A stretch of 10,700 nucleotides of DNA from Planctomycetota bacterium (GCA_020861125.1 JAJBSZ010000449.1:1-10700), one strand, 5' to 3'; positions 1 through 7,209 are shown, numbered from the stretch's first letter. Numbers and translations: made by a program. Notes: generated by a model not told the origin, from the letters alone.

Positions 1-1449
1 GAAAAAATGGAGCGGTTGGCCCGGTTGGTGCGGCCGTTCCTCACCAGTCACGATACCTTGACCCGGGAGGATTGGCTGCGGCTGCAGGAGGCATTTCGCC
101 CCTATGCCGACGCGCTGGCCAAAAAACCGGCTGCCCGTGCGGTGGAGGTAACCGTTCCGCCGACCGGAGCCGTCGACAACCTTGGCCAGGAACGCATCAC
201 CGCCATACTGGACAGTGACGTGGCCGCCCGGTTCAGCACCCTTGCCGACGAGGACGCCGCAGTTCCGGCCGCCGCCGCCGACATCGCCATGGTGGAACGG
301 CTGGTGTTGTACTACCGGCATCTTTACCGCCTGCTGATTAATTTCGTCAACTTCCAGGAATTCTACCGCCTGCAGAGTGCCGCCTCGTTTCAATCGGGGC
401 AACTCTTCATCGATGGGCGCGCCTGCCACCTGTGCATGCCGGCGGGAAAGGTGGAAGAACACGCCCGGCTGGCAGCTAACAGCCATATGTACCTTCTCTA
501 CTGTGAATGCGTGCGCGGGCGTAAGGTCGGTGATAAGGAGGCGGAACGGCAGTCCATCATGGCGGCGGTCACCGCCGGTACCGGTGACATCCTGATCCCC
601 GGCCGCAATGGCGTCTATGTCGATACCCGCGGCGACGACTGGGACGCGACGGTCGTAAAGGTGGTTTCCAATCCGATCAGTCTGTGGCAGGCGCTGTGGA
701 CGCCCTACCGAAAGTTGGAAAACCTTATTAGCGATCAGGTGAGCAAGTACAGTCGGGAACGCGAGGATTCCCTGGCCGTGGGCGCCGGCAAAGCGGTCGT
801 GGCCGCGGCCTCGGGTCGCTTTGATATCGGTCGCAGCGTGGGAATTTTCGCGGCGGTCGGGCTGGCGGTGGGAACCCTCGGCACCGCTATCGGCAGTTTG
901 CTGACCGCGTTTTTCCATATGTCCTGGTGGCAATTCCCGGTCCTGGTGTTTGGCGTTTTCGTCCTCATCTCCGGTCCATCCTTGATCATGGCCTGGATAA
1001 AACTCCGCCAGCGTACCCTCGGGCCGTTGCTCGAGGCTTCCGGCTGGGCCGTCAACGGCCGGGTCGGAATTAACCATGCCGTGTCCCGCCGCTTGACCCG
1101 CACCGCCAAAATGCCCCCCAATTCCCGCTGCCGGCGGGATGATCCCCTCGCCAAACTGCGATATTGGCAGAAAACCGCATTGATCGTCTCGTGTGTCGCC
1201 TGTATTCTGGCAACCACCTGGTGGCTGTGGCAGCGGGATCGGCATCGGGTCCATCCCGGCAAACCAAGCAGCCCCACCGCCACCATAAAGAAATCCGAAA
1301 ACGAGTCCTCCTGGCATGAACTCCTCGAGGCCTTCAAGCAAATTCAGGAACAGGCGGCTACCGCCACCGAAGGCCCAACGGCCGTCGAACACCCGTCGGC
1401 CACCACCGCACCGCCGGCGCCAGGTCCGGCCCCGGCCGCCGCCCATTGA
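1..1449 (+). CDS. Unrecognised membrane protein with CxxC/CxC cluster, 5'-partial
   Basis: The function is unknown. The frame is open to the first base, so the ATG at 7 (residue 1 below) is probably internal and the true start lies outside the window. A soluble region of about 270 residues contains CxxC at 140-143 and CxC at 166-168, a possible metal site, with an aromatic stretch (NFVNFQEFY) just before it. The segment around 197-235 (GRNGVYVDTRGDDWDAT, then NPISLWQALWTPY) looks strongly conserved in type. Three hydrophobic segments follow at about 276-304, 308-331 and 390-408. The tail is low-complexity, rich in Ala, Pro and Thr, and ends in PAPAAAH. From memory this resembles large hypothetical proteins of Deltaproteobacteria, but no family name can be given. 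The stop at 1447-1449 lies 81 bases before the next start, which has its own promoter, so the two genes need not be co-transcribed. Confidence 0.8.
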   Translation, partial: EKMERLARLVRPFLTSHDTLTREDWLRLQEAFRPYADALAKKPAARAVEVTVPPTGAVDNLGQERITAILDSDVAARFSTLADEDAAVPAAAADIAMVERLVLYYRHLYRLLINFVNFQEFYRLQSAASFQSGQLFIDGRACHLCMPAGKVEEHARLAANSHMYLLYCECVRGRKVGDKEAERQSIMAAVTAGTGDILIPGRNGVYVDTRGDDWDATVVKVVSNPISLWQALWTPYRKLENLISDQVSKYSREREDSLAVGAGKAVVAAASGRFDIGRSVGIFAAVGLAVGTLGTAIGSLLTAFFHMSWWQFPVLVFGVFVLISGPSLIMAWIKLRQRTLGPLLEASGWAVNGRVGINHAVSRRLTRTAKMPPNSRCRRDDPLAKLRYWQKTALIVSCVACILATTWWLWQRDRHRVHPGKPSSPTATIKKSENESSWHELLEAFKQIQEQAATATEGPTAVEHPSATTAPPAPGPAPAAAH

Positions 1450-1476
1450 CACCGACTTTCGCCACGATTGGCTGTT

Positions 1477-1504
1477 CCAGGTACCATGCCGTATGGTATA
1501 CTGG
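1477..1504 (+). promoter_or_regulatory. Extended -10 promoter inside a dyad
   Basis: TATACT at 1497-1502 is preceded by TGG at 1494-1496, which gives the extended -10 form TGnTATACT. This can act without a good -35, and none is visible at the right distance. The -10 overlaps an inverted repeat: TACCAT (1482-1487), five-base spacer, ATGGTA (1493-1498). Outer arms CCAG (1477-1480) and CTGG (1501-1504) enlarge it. The dyad could be an operator for a repressor of the downstream binding-protein gene. A role as operator is inferred from position only. Confidence 0.5.
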
Positions 1505-1530
1505 GGAAACGGTATCCGAAAGGAGACGGG

Positions 1531-2538
1531 ATGGTGCGGAATCTTCCGAAATCGGCGACAGGCGTCGGCCGGGCATGGCAGGCGTTCCGGCTGGTGGTGT
1601 TGGGGTGCGCTGGGATGGTTGTGGCGCTGGCGATCGGAACCGCTGGCGGCGGTGAAAGAGAGCTGGTCCTCGGAGTCTCTGTCATCGGCGTCACCAGCCC
1701 GTATTCCCGCGATATGCTCGAGGAAATGGAACAGCAGGCGGCCAAGCTCGGCCTGCGCCTCGTGTCCAGAGACGCCGGGTTTGCCCTGGAAACCCAGCAG
1801 GCGGTCATCGACGATTTTGTCCGGCAACGCGTCGCTATGATTCTTGTCGCTCCGGTGGATGCGGAACACGTGGTTCCGCACCTGGAAAAAGCGGGGCGGG
1901 CGGGCATTCCGGTCATGACCATCGATACCGCCGCCGCCGGCTATCCCGTGGTGAGTCATTGTTCCTCGGACAACGCGGCTGGCGGCCGGCTGGCGGCTGG
2001 ACTCTTGCTGGAGGCCATGCAGGAGCGACGGCTGGCGGATATTCCGGTGCTCGTCCTGGATCACGCCGGGGTGGAATCCACGGCCCGACGGGTCAAGGGA
2101 TTCCGCGACGTCATGGCCCTGCGGGGCGGGCGCGGTATGATTACGGTCGTCGATGCCGCTGGACGGCTGGAGGACGCGGCGCGGGCGGTGGAATGGTTCC
2201 TGGCCCAACACCCCGACCAGCCGGTGGCGGTGTTTGCCGCCAGCGCCAATATGACCCGGGGCGTACTGTCGGTTACGGCAGCGGGTGACGCGCCGGCGCC
2301 GGTGGTGGTTGGCTTCGATGATACCGAGGAATTCCGGCGCGCGGTCGACGATCGGCGCCTGGCCGGTTTCGTCGTCCAGTTACCCCGGCGCATAGCTGCC
2401 TCCGCCATCGCCGTTGCTCACGACTACCTCACCGGAGCCGATTCCGCTCCGCCCCGAGAAATAACGGTGGAGGTCGGAACCTATACGGAGGACGGCTTCC
2501 ACGACCAGCGCGGCCGGCCACTGCCGGATGGCCGCTAG
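1531..2538 (+). CDS. Periplasmic sugar-binding protein, ribose-binding (RbsB-like) family
   Basis: A 335-residue secreted solute-binding protein of the type 1 periplasmic-binding (Peripla_BP_4) fold. The ATG at 1531 is chosen because AGGAG (1521-1525) precedes it by five bases and it gives an N-terminal signal peptide (basic start, hydrophobic core about 21-37). A TTG 63 bases upstream would lie ahead of the promoter. Alignment by eye with E. coli RbsB is continuous: TSPYSRD for the ligand loop, ILVAPVD, IPVMTID (Asp132), SHCSSDNAAGGRLAA, STARRVKG, GFDDTEE (Asp263) and VQLP (Gln283). RbsB pocket residues Asp89, Arg141, Asp215 and Gln235 have counterparts, whereas Asn13, Phe16, Arg90 and Asn190 appear replaced. 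The ligand is therefore probably not ribose. Cys26 sits inside the hydrophobic core and is a poor lipobox. No permease or ATPase gene is adjacent, so it may feed a distant transporter or a chemoreceptor or sensor kinase. It ends in TAG. Confidence 0.85.
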   Translation: MVRNLPKSATGVGRAWQAFRLVVLGCAGMVVALAIGTAGGGERELVLGVSVIGVTSPYSRDMLEEMEQQAAKLGLRLVSRDAGFALETQQAVIDDFVRQRVAMILVAPVDAEHVVPHLEKAGRAGIPVMTIDTAAAGYPVVSHCSSDNAAGGRLAAGLLLEAMQERRLADIPVLVLDHAGVESTARRVKGFRDVMALRGGRGMITVVDAAGRLEDAARAVEWFLAQHPDQPVAVFAASANMTRGVLSVTAAGDAPAPVVVGFDDTEEFRRAVDDRRLAGFVVQLPRRIAASAIAVAHDYLTGADSAPPREITVEVGTYTEDGFHDQRGRPLPDGR

Positions 2539-2610
2539 GCCGGGGTGCCGTGCGGAAAAAGACTGCTGGCATGACTTGTTTTGAGCCGGAATGGATTTCC
2601 TAAAATCAGC

Positions 2611-3981
2611 CTACCCGTGCCGGTCGGTTGGGAGGCGTAGATTCCGGTCGCTGGAACGGGAAAGGGTGAAACCGGTCCAGGTGCCCACCAGGGCGCAGAC
2701 GATGAGGGGAAGGAAAGCATAGAGGTAGGCTTGGGTTGGCGTCCAGGCGCGTCCGGCCGCGGCGGCGAGAATCCTGCCGCAGAGAATCTGCATGGCGGCG
2801 CCGCCCAGAAAGGCACAACAGCCGTAGACCCCGCCCGTCACCCCGGCCATTCTGGTGCCGAACAGGTTCCTGGAGGCGGAATGGGCCAGGGCATTGGTGC
2901 TGTTGAGAAAGATGCCGAAGGCGGTCATCCACAGGTAGAGGGATAACTTTCCCAGACTGTCGATACCCACCAGCAGGACAGCCAGCAGGGCCAGGCTGCC
3001 AATACCGGACCCACCGAGAGAAATCCGGTAGGAACGCCAGATCTTGTCATTGAACCATGACGCCACCGGCGAGCCGATGCTAAACCCGACGCCGCCCAGG
3101 GACACCATCAGCCCCGTTTCCGTATCGGAAAATCCATAGACATCCGTGAGGTACGGGATGGCCCAGAGGCCGAAAAATGCGAAGTAGATGCCGGGCAGGC
3201 TGGCGAACCAGATGGAAATCCGCCAGAAGTCCCAGTTTTTCGCCATGGCCTTGATGTCCCGCCACAGAAGGGACATGGTCATGTCGGCCCGGGTGATGTC
3301 CGTGCTGCCCCGGGCGGAGATCCTGGTGTTGGCCGGCGGCCAGTTCTTGACCAGAAGGATCGCCAGACCGGCATAGATCACGGTCAAAACGGCGATGCCG
3401 GCAAACACCGCCCGCCAGCCCCACCAGTCGTTCAGCACCGGCATGAGGGCGATGCCGCCGAGGTTGCCGACGCCGCCAATGGCGAAGAAGTAGGCGCACA
3501 TACGACTATAGGAGGCGGGCGAGTACCAGCGGCTGAAAAGGGTGAAAGAAGAGGTCATGGTGACGGCGAGGCCGGCGCCCGAGAGGGACCGACCCACCAT
3601 GGCGACCGGCAGCGAATGGGAGAATGCGAACAGCAGGCCACCCAGTCCGGAGAGGGTGAAAAACGATCCCACAATGGCGCGCGGACCGGCCCAGGCGGCG
3701 AGGATGCCTGACACCAGCATCACGGCCGCGTAGGCGTAGAGGTAGGAGGATCCTAAAAGGCCCATGCCCGTCGGCGACAGGTTCATGTCCCGCATCAATT
3801 CCTTGGCGAATACAGTCATGATCACGCCGTGGAGGAACACCAGCTGGTAGCCGAGCGCCAGCACCAGAAACATCGCCCGGCGACGCCGGCGCGATCCCAG
3901 GTGCAGCGGCGGCAGCTCGTCAAGAGGCTGTACGGTCACGAGAGAATCCAATCCAAGCGTACGGTCGGTGGGGCGGTTCAC
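2611..3981 (-). CDS. Major facilitator superfamily transporter
   Basis: A 456-residue inner-membrane secondary transporter. The sequence is hydrophobic throughout and fits 12 helices in two halves, with a cytoplasmic linker near 212-250 that begins KNWPPANTR. Typical MFS features are the membrane-entry motif DMNLSPTGMGLLGS (65-79), a glycine-rich helix with Arg130 (GRSLSGAG), and the aromatic-Gly-Trp-Arg turn (WWGWRAVF, 186-193) seen in many anion and organic-acid MFS carriers. A basic run RRRRR (31-35) precedes helix 1, consistent with a cytoplasmic N-terminus. The start is GTG at 3981, overlapping the TGA of the upstream gene as GTGA, with no clear Shine-Dalgarno, so translational coupling is likely. 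The substrate cannot be read from sequence. It ends in TAG, 72 bases from the convergent binding-protein gene; no strong terminator is visible in that gap. Confidence 0.88.
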   Translation of the reverse strand: MNRPTDRTLGLDSLVTVQPLDELPPLHLGSRRRRRAMFLVLALGYQLVFLHGVIMTVFAKELMRDMNLSPTGMGLLGSSYLYAYAAVMLVSGILAAWAGPRAIVGSFFTLSGLGGLLFAFSHSLPVAMVGRSLSGAGLAVTMTSSFTLFSRWYSPASYSRMCAYFFAIGGVGNLGGIALMPVLNDWWGWRAVFAGIAVLTVIYAGLAILLVKNWPPANTRISARGSTDITRADMTMSLLWRDIKAMAKNWDFWRISIWFASLPGIYFAFFGLWAIPYLTDVYGFSDTETGLMVSLGGVGFSIGSPVASWFNDKIWRSYRISLGGSGIGSLALLAVLLVGIDSLGKLSLYLWMTAFGIFLNSTNALAHSASRNLFGTRMAGVTGGVYGCCAFLGGAAMQILCGRILAAAAGRAWTPTQAYLYAFLPLIVCALVGTWTGFTLSRSSDRNLRLPTDRHG

Positions 3982-4871
3982 ATCGGTTTCACGATGCGCG
4001 CCCGAAGGCCCAGGTTTTTAAAGCGGACCAGCAGGTTCTGCGCTTCGTCCAGGGCTATGTCCCGGGCAACACACAAACCGAGGTTCAGGCATTTGTCACG
4101 GGCCTCGTCCTGGCTGATGCCCATGATTTCGGCGATCATCTTTACCGCCTGCGGGTCCCGCGTCCGGCCCACCACCAGGGCAAAAACGCCGGGTTTCATG
4201 AAGGCGGAGAGGCCGGCGGCGAGTTTTCCGGTGCTTTTCTTGGATTCCGACCCTTCCGCCGCGTCACGCAGTTCGCCGGTGGGTGGGACACCGGGCGCGG
4301 CATGGTGTCCGTGATCCAGCCAAAAGCCGGTATCGCCCGCTTGGAGCGAGCGGATCGAGGCGTAGTTGGACGCGTCGGTGGCGAGCGGTTTAATCCCGGA
4401 AAACAGCGGGTCGGCGTCGTTGGCCGGTATCAGGCGGCGGGACGATTCCTGTTTTTTTTCCCGTACTGCCGTTAATTGGCCGGCGGCATTGCGGCGGACG
4501 AGGAAATCGGCGCCGCAGTCGGGGCAGGAGAGACGGTGCGTTTCAACGTCCCGGCCGAATTCCTTCAATTCCCGGCCGTAGATGCGGGGCGGTCGGGGCC
4601 ATTGCAACCGGCTGATTTTTTCCGCCTCACCGGATCCGGCCAGGCGCAGTTCGACCCCGGCCGGCAGAGACGGGCGCACTTCCGCGAGCACCGCCTCGGC
4701 CTGATCCGGACCGAGATCGGACAGGAGAGCGATGGGACCAGACGCGGCGATACCGCGGGTTGAGGCCGGTGGCAGGGAAAAGCAGCCGGAGAGAAACAGC
4801 GCTGCGTCCGGCTGCCGATCCTCCGGTACCTTTTCCAGAAGGAGATGCATGGTGACGGCCGGATTCGGCAT
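3978..4871 (-). CDS. Duplicated L7/L12-like domain protein with a central Cys pair
   Basis: A 297-residue protein, predicted cytoplasmic (no signal peptide or membrane helix). The C-terminus (about 229-294: ALVVGRTRDPQAVKMIAEIM, then ISQDEARDKC, LDEAQNLLVRF, LRARIV) matches the pattern of the ribosomal protein L7/L12 C-terminal domain: beta strand, helix with Lys, xDEAxxL helix, final strand. The N-terminus (about 9-79: LLLEKVPEDRQ, PDQAEAVLAEV, GVELRLAG) follows the same pattern more weakly, suggesting an internal duplication. Between them lie SCPDCGADF (115-123), which is one CxxC half of a zinc ribbon, and a charged, probably disordered linker (about 183-215). The ATG at 4871 is preferred over the TTG at 4907 because that TTG lies within the predicted -10 box. 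It is the first gene of a two-gene operon with the MFS transporter. Function unknown; protein-protein contact is a guess. Confidence 0.75.
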   Translation of the reverse strand: MPNPAVTMHLLLEKVPEDRQPDAALFLSGCFSLPPASTRGIAASGPIALLSDLGPDQAEAVLAEVRPSLPAGVELRLAGSGEAEKISRLQWPRPPRIYGRELKEFGRDVETHRLSCPDCGADFLVRRNAAGQLTAVREKKQESSRRLIPANDADPLFSGIKPLATDASNYASIRSLQAGDTGFWLDHGHHAAPGVPPTGELRDAAEGSESKKSTGKLAAGLSAFMKPGVFALVVGRTRDPQAVKMIAEIMGISQDEARDKCLNLGLCVARDIALDEAQNLLVRFKNLGLRARIVKPM

Positions 4872-4906
4872 GGGTCCTGTTCCCCCGGGAGGCGATGGCA
4901 GGGTCA

Positions 4907-4934
4907 ACTATACGCTCCTGCCGCCGCCGGTCAA
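4907..4934 (-). promoter_or_regulatory. Sigma70-type promoter for the minus-strand operon
   Basis: Read on the minus strand, TTGACC (4934-4929) is followed after 16 bases by TATAGT (4912-4907). Both are close to consensus. Transcription should begin near 4900, giving a leader of about 30 bases before the ATG at 4871. This position excludes the upstream TTG as the start of the L7/L12-like gene. It is divergent from the plus-strand promoter at 4959-4987. Confidence 0.65.
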
Positions 4935-4958
4935 GCGCCTGTCGCGCGCCCAGTCGGC

Positions 4959-4998
4959 TTGCCAGGGGCAGTGGATTCCGCTATACTGGCCGCTGCCC
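4959..4998 (+). promoter_or_regulatory. Sigma70-type promoter with flanking dyad
   Basis: TTGCCA (4959-4964), a 17-base spacer and TATACT (4982-4987) form a good promoter for the gene starting at 5030. An inverted repeat surrounds the -10: GGGCAGTGG (4966-4974) and CCGCTGCCC (4990-4998) are complementary except for one T-G pair. Its position between the -35 and about +5 would suit a repressor site, but no regulator gene is nearby. The promoter is certain only at the level of sequence match. Confidence 0.6.
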
Positions 4999-5029
4999 AC
5001 GACCCGGGGCAGCTCCGGAGGACGGTACC

Positions 5030-6265
5030 ATGCTGACTGCAAAAAATAAATTCACCGTGGTGTTTCTGCTTGCCGTGGTGGTGTTGTTGACCGGCCAGGC
5101 CCGGTTGCGGCTCGATTGGCTGACCGAGGGGTTTCGGGGGGACTTCCGGGAAATGCTCTACCTGCCACGCGGCCGGGCCCTCAGGGTTATCGCCTGTGGC
5201 TTCGACACGCCGCTGGCCGACGCACTGTTCATCAAAAGCTTGATATATTACGCCGAATCCGTCCAGGCCGAGGACCGGACCGCCGCTCGCGCCTATACGT
5301 ACGAGTTGTTCGACGTCATCACCGATCTCAGCCCCCGGTTCTACCGGGCGTACCAGGTGGGTTCGCTGTTCCTCACCGCTTCCAGCTCCATGCAGGCCAA
5401 CCAGGACGGCGCCCGTCTGCTGGACAAGGGTATCGCCGAATTCGAAAGGCTGGCCTCCGCCGGCGAGCGGTTTCGGCCCGATCCCCGTTGGTTGCTGTAT
5501 GTGGTCTTGGCGAATATCTATGAGGTGAACATCCAGACCCGCTACCGCGAGATGGGCGATCTCGACGGCGCCTCCGAGGCGCGCCGTCTGGCGGGCGAAG
5601 CCTTTGCCGGCGCTGCCCGTTCGCCCGGCGCGCCGCCGTACGTTGTGGCTGCTGCCAGCGGCTACGCCAGCGCTCAGGCCGGCACCGGTTTGATCGAGGA
5701 TTCGCTGAAGGCGGTGCTGTCCGTATGGTATCATCTTCGCGAAAGCGCCGAGAATCGCGGTGATGAAGGCATTATTGCCGACCTGGACAGCCGCATTGCG
5801 GAAACCGAGGAAACCCTTTTCAGCATCATGACGACCCGCGAGCTCGAGAGCCGGTTGAGCCAGATGGGTCAGGCCTACCGCGACCGCCACGGTACGGCGC
5901 CGGAGGGCCTTGCCCAGCTGGTGGCCGAAGGGCTCCTGCCGCAGCGTCCCGGTAGTCCCCTGACCACCGACGAGGTGGAGGACCAGTGGCTGGCCCTGCC
6001 CGACGGCTCTCTCAAAAGCCGGATCCTCGCCACCATGGAGACGGAGAACCACCTGCAACTGATTCAGGATGCGCTGATCGCCTACCGCCGTGCCAACCGG
6101 CAGCCGGCGCCGTCCCTGGACGAGCTGGTGGCACAAAAATACCTGACGCGAATCCCCGCGCCGCCGTTGGCCGGGTTGGGCCAGCGGTACGACTACGATG
6201 CGGAGCGCGGGGTGGTGGAAAACGCCATACCGCTGGGTCCGGATCTGCCGCCGGATCGCCAATAA
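5030..6265 (+). CDS. Membrane-anchored TPR-like protein of unknown function
   Basis: A 411-residue protein starting at ATG 5030, seven bases after GGAGGA (5017-5022). Residues 8-21 form one hydrophobic segment, an uncleaved anchor or signal peptide, so the bulk should be extracytoplasmic. A conserved-looking block follows: YLPRGRALRV (44-53), then GFDTPLADALFIKSLIYYAE (57-76). ITDLSPRFYRAYQVGSLFL (97-115) is TPR-like, and the helical region continues to about 265. From memory this arrangement occurs in uncharacterised deltaproteobacterial TPR proteins. The C-terminal part carries two copies of a short module, Tyr followed by Pro, Leu, two residues, Leu-Val and a final Pro-containing strand: 272-310 (AYRDRHGTAPEGLAQLVAEG) and 342-379 (AYRRANRQPAPSLDELVAQK). 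It is probably co-transcribed with tsaB 14 bases downstream, though no functional link is known. Confidence 0.72.
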   Translation: MLTAKNKFTVVFLLAVVVLLTGQARLRLDWLTEGFRGDFREMLYLPRGRALRVIACGFDTPLADALFIKSLIYYAESVQAEDRTAARAYTYELFDVITDLSPRFYRAYQVGSLFLTASSSMQANQDGARLLDKGIAEFERLASAGERFRPDPRWLLYVVLANIYEVNIQTRYREMGDLDGASEARRLAGEAFAGAARSPGAPPYVVAAASGYASAQAGTGLIEDSLKAVLSVWYHLRESAENRGDEGIIADLDSRIAETEETLFSIMTTRELESRLSQMGQAYRDRHGTAPEGLAQLVAEGLLPQRPGSPLTTDEVEDQWLALPDGSLKSRILATMETENHLQLIQDALIAYRRANRQPAPSLDELVAQKYLTRIPAPPLAGLGQRYDYDAERGVVENAIPLGPDLPPDRQ

Positions 6266-6279
6266 CCGGGAGGTGCCCC

Positions 6280-7029
6280 ATTTCATCCACCTGTGACGGG
6301 CGCTGGCTGCTGGCCCTGGAAAGTTCCACCGCTCAGGGCGGCGCCGCTCTGGTGCGGAACGGTGATCTGGTCGACACCGTGCTCCTGGAAGCCGGTCTTC
6401 GCCACGGCCGGCAGCTCCTGCCCGCCGCCGCCAGCCTGCTGGAGCGGCACCACCTGACGGCCGAATCGCTGTGGGCGGTGGCCGTGTCCATCGGCCCCGG
6501 TTCCTATACCGGGTTGCGGGTTGGCGTCATGGCGGCCAAGGCCCTGGCCTACGGCGCCGGCTGCCGCCTGGCGGCGGTGTCCAGCCTGGCGGCGCTGGCC
6601 GCAGGCGTGGCGCTGGCGGGCCGGGCCGGCACCGGGTCCGAGGTGCTGGTGGTCCAGGATGCCCGGCGGGACGAGGTTTACGCCGGCCTGTACCGGGTGG
6701 GCGACGGTGGGGATTCCCTTTCGCTGCTTCCGGACGCGGCAGTGACGCCGGAAGAGGCGGTGCAAATCCTCCGGGAGCGCCTGGCGCAGGGCGCCGATCC
6801 GGTTCGCGCCGGTTCCGGTTTCACCACCTACGCCGACCTGTTTGCCGGCGTGGGCGATGGTCCCGTCTATCCGGCCCTGGTTGATCCGGCAGCGGTGGGA
6901 TTGTTGGCTTGGCGGCAGCTCTTGCGGGAAGAATCCGCCGATCCCCTCCAGCTGCAACCGCGCTATCTCCGACGCGATGCGGGAACCGACTGGCGGCATG
7001 ATGCCCTGATTGCCACCGGGCCGGGGTAA
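6280..7029 (+). CDS. tsaB: tRNA t6A37 synthesis protein TsaB
   Basis: TsaB (YeaZ) is the non-catalytic ASKHA-fold partner of TsaD in the TsaBDE complex, which makes N6-threonylcarbamoyladenosine at position 37 of ANN-decoding tRNAs in the cytoplasm. Diagnostic segments are LLALESSTAQGGAALV (10-25, first hairpin of the fold), IGPGSYTGLRVGVMAAKALA (71-90, the family signature), DARRDEVYAGLYR (127-139) and the C-terminal PLQLQPRYLRRD (222-233). At 249 residues it is slightly longer than usual. No ATG, GTG or TTG precedes the first beta strand in frame near the gene. The best start is ATT at 6280, six bases after the GGAGG of a strong Shine-Dalgarno (6268-6275). The next GTG (6352) would delete the first strand. 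Identity is near certain; the start is inferred and could instead reflect a base error. Confidence 0.93.
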   Translation: MSSTCDGRWLLALESSTAQGGAALVRNGDLVDTVLLEAGLRHGRQLLPAAASLLERHHLTAESLWAVAVSIGPGSYTGLRVGVMAAKALAYGAGCRLAAVSSLAALAAGVALAGRAGTGSEVLVVQDARRDEVYAGLYRVGDGGDSLSLLPDAAVTPEEAVQILRERLAQGADPVRAGSGFTTYADLFAGVGDGPVYPALVDPAAVGLLAWRQLLREESADPLQLQPRYLRRDAGTDWRHDALIATGPG

Positions 7030-7078
7030 CCCGTCTCCGGGTCCATCTCCCACCAAACTCGTAGTATCGGCACCTATC

Positions 7079-7095
7079 CTGTTGTCGGGCAACAG
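7079..7095. repeat. Inverted repeat upstream of the flgE promoter
   Basis: CTGTTG (7079-7084) and CAACAG (7090-7095) are perfectly complementary around a five-base spacer. No T-run follows, so it is a poor terminator for tsaB. It lies about 110-130 bases upstream of the sigma54-type promoter, a usual distance for an enhancer-binding activator site. The activator role is inferred from distance and symmetry only. Confidence 0.4.
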
Positions 7096-7186
7096 TAATC
7101 GGCACGGAAAAAAATCGTCGTCATTCCCGAATCAGCCTGCAGAGGCGTCCTCCAAGTTGTCGATAATAGAGATACGGACCCGTGCA

Positions 7187-7209
7187 CCGCCGCGAATCCT
7201 TCGCGGTGG
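7187..7209 (+). repeat. Hairpin abutting the -24 promoter element
   Basis: CCGCGAA (7190-7196) and TTCGCGG (7200-7206) are perfect complements with a three-base loop. Three further pairs, one of them G-U, extend the stem to 7187-7209. There is no following T-run, so intrinsic termination is unlikely. The right arm runs into the TGG of the -24 element, so the structure or a protein bound to it could interfere with sigma54 polymerase, or it could protect the 3' end of the tsaB transcript. Confidence 0.45.

Noticed and set aside
735..1337. 200-residue minus-strand reading frame
   Set aside because: It is a shadow of the first gene, without ribosome binding site or known motifs.
1446..1451. TTGACA as a -35 for the binding-protein gene
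   Set aside because: The distance to TATACT (45 bases) is far too long, and no -10 lies at 15-19 bases.
1468..1530. TTG start for the periplasmic binding protein
   Set aside because: It lies upstream of the -10 box, has no Shine-Dalgarno, and would bury the signal peptide. ATG 1531 has AGGAG at good spacing.
1603..1614. Lipobox at Cys26 of the binding protein
   Set aside because: Strongly hydrophobic residues continue after the Cys, so it is inside the signal core and not at its end.
2539..2610. Bidirectional terminator between the convergent genes
   Set aside because: Only short imperfect stems without a T-run are visible on either strand.
4872..4907. TTG start for the L7/L12-like protein
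   Set aside because: It falls inside the predicted -10 element of the gene's own promoter.
4931..6286. 451-residue minus-strand reading frame
   Set aside because: It lies antisense to the TPR-like gene, which has a promoter, a ribosome binding site and a signal segment. The antisense product is rich in Gly, Gln, His and Arg with no recognisable domain, as expected from GC-rich shadow frames.
7029..7042. Terminator at the end of tsaB (ACCCG/CGGGT hairpin)
   Set aside because: The stem is only five bases, overlaps the stop codon and lacks a T-run.
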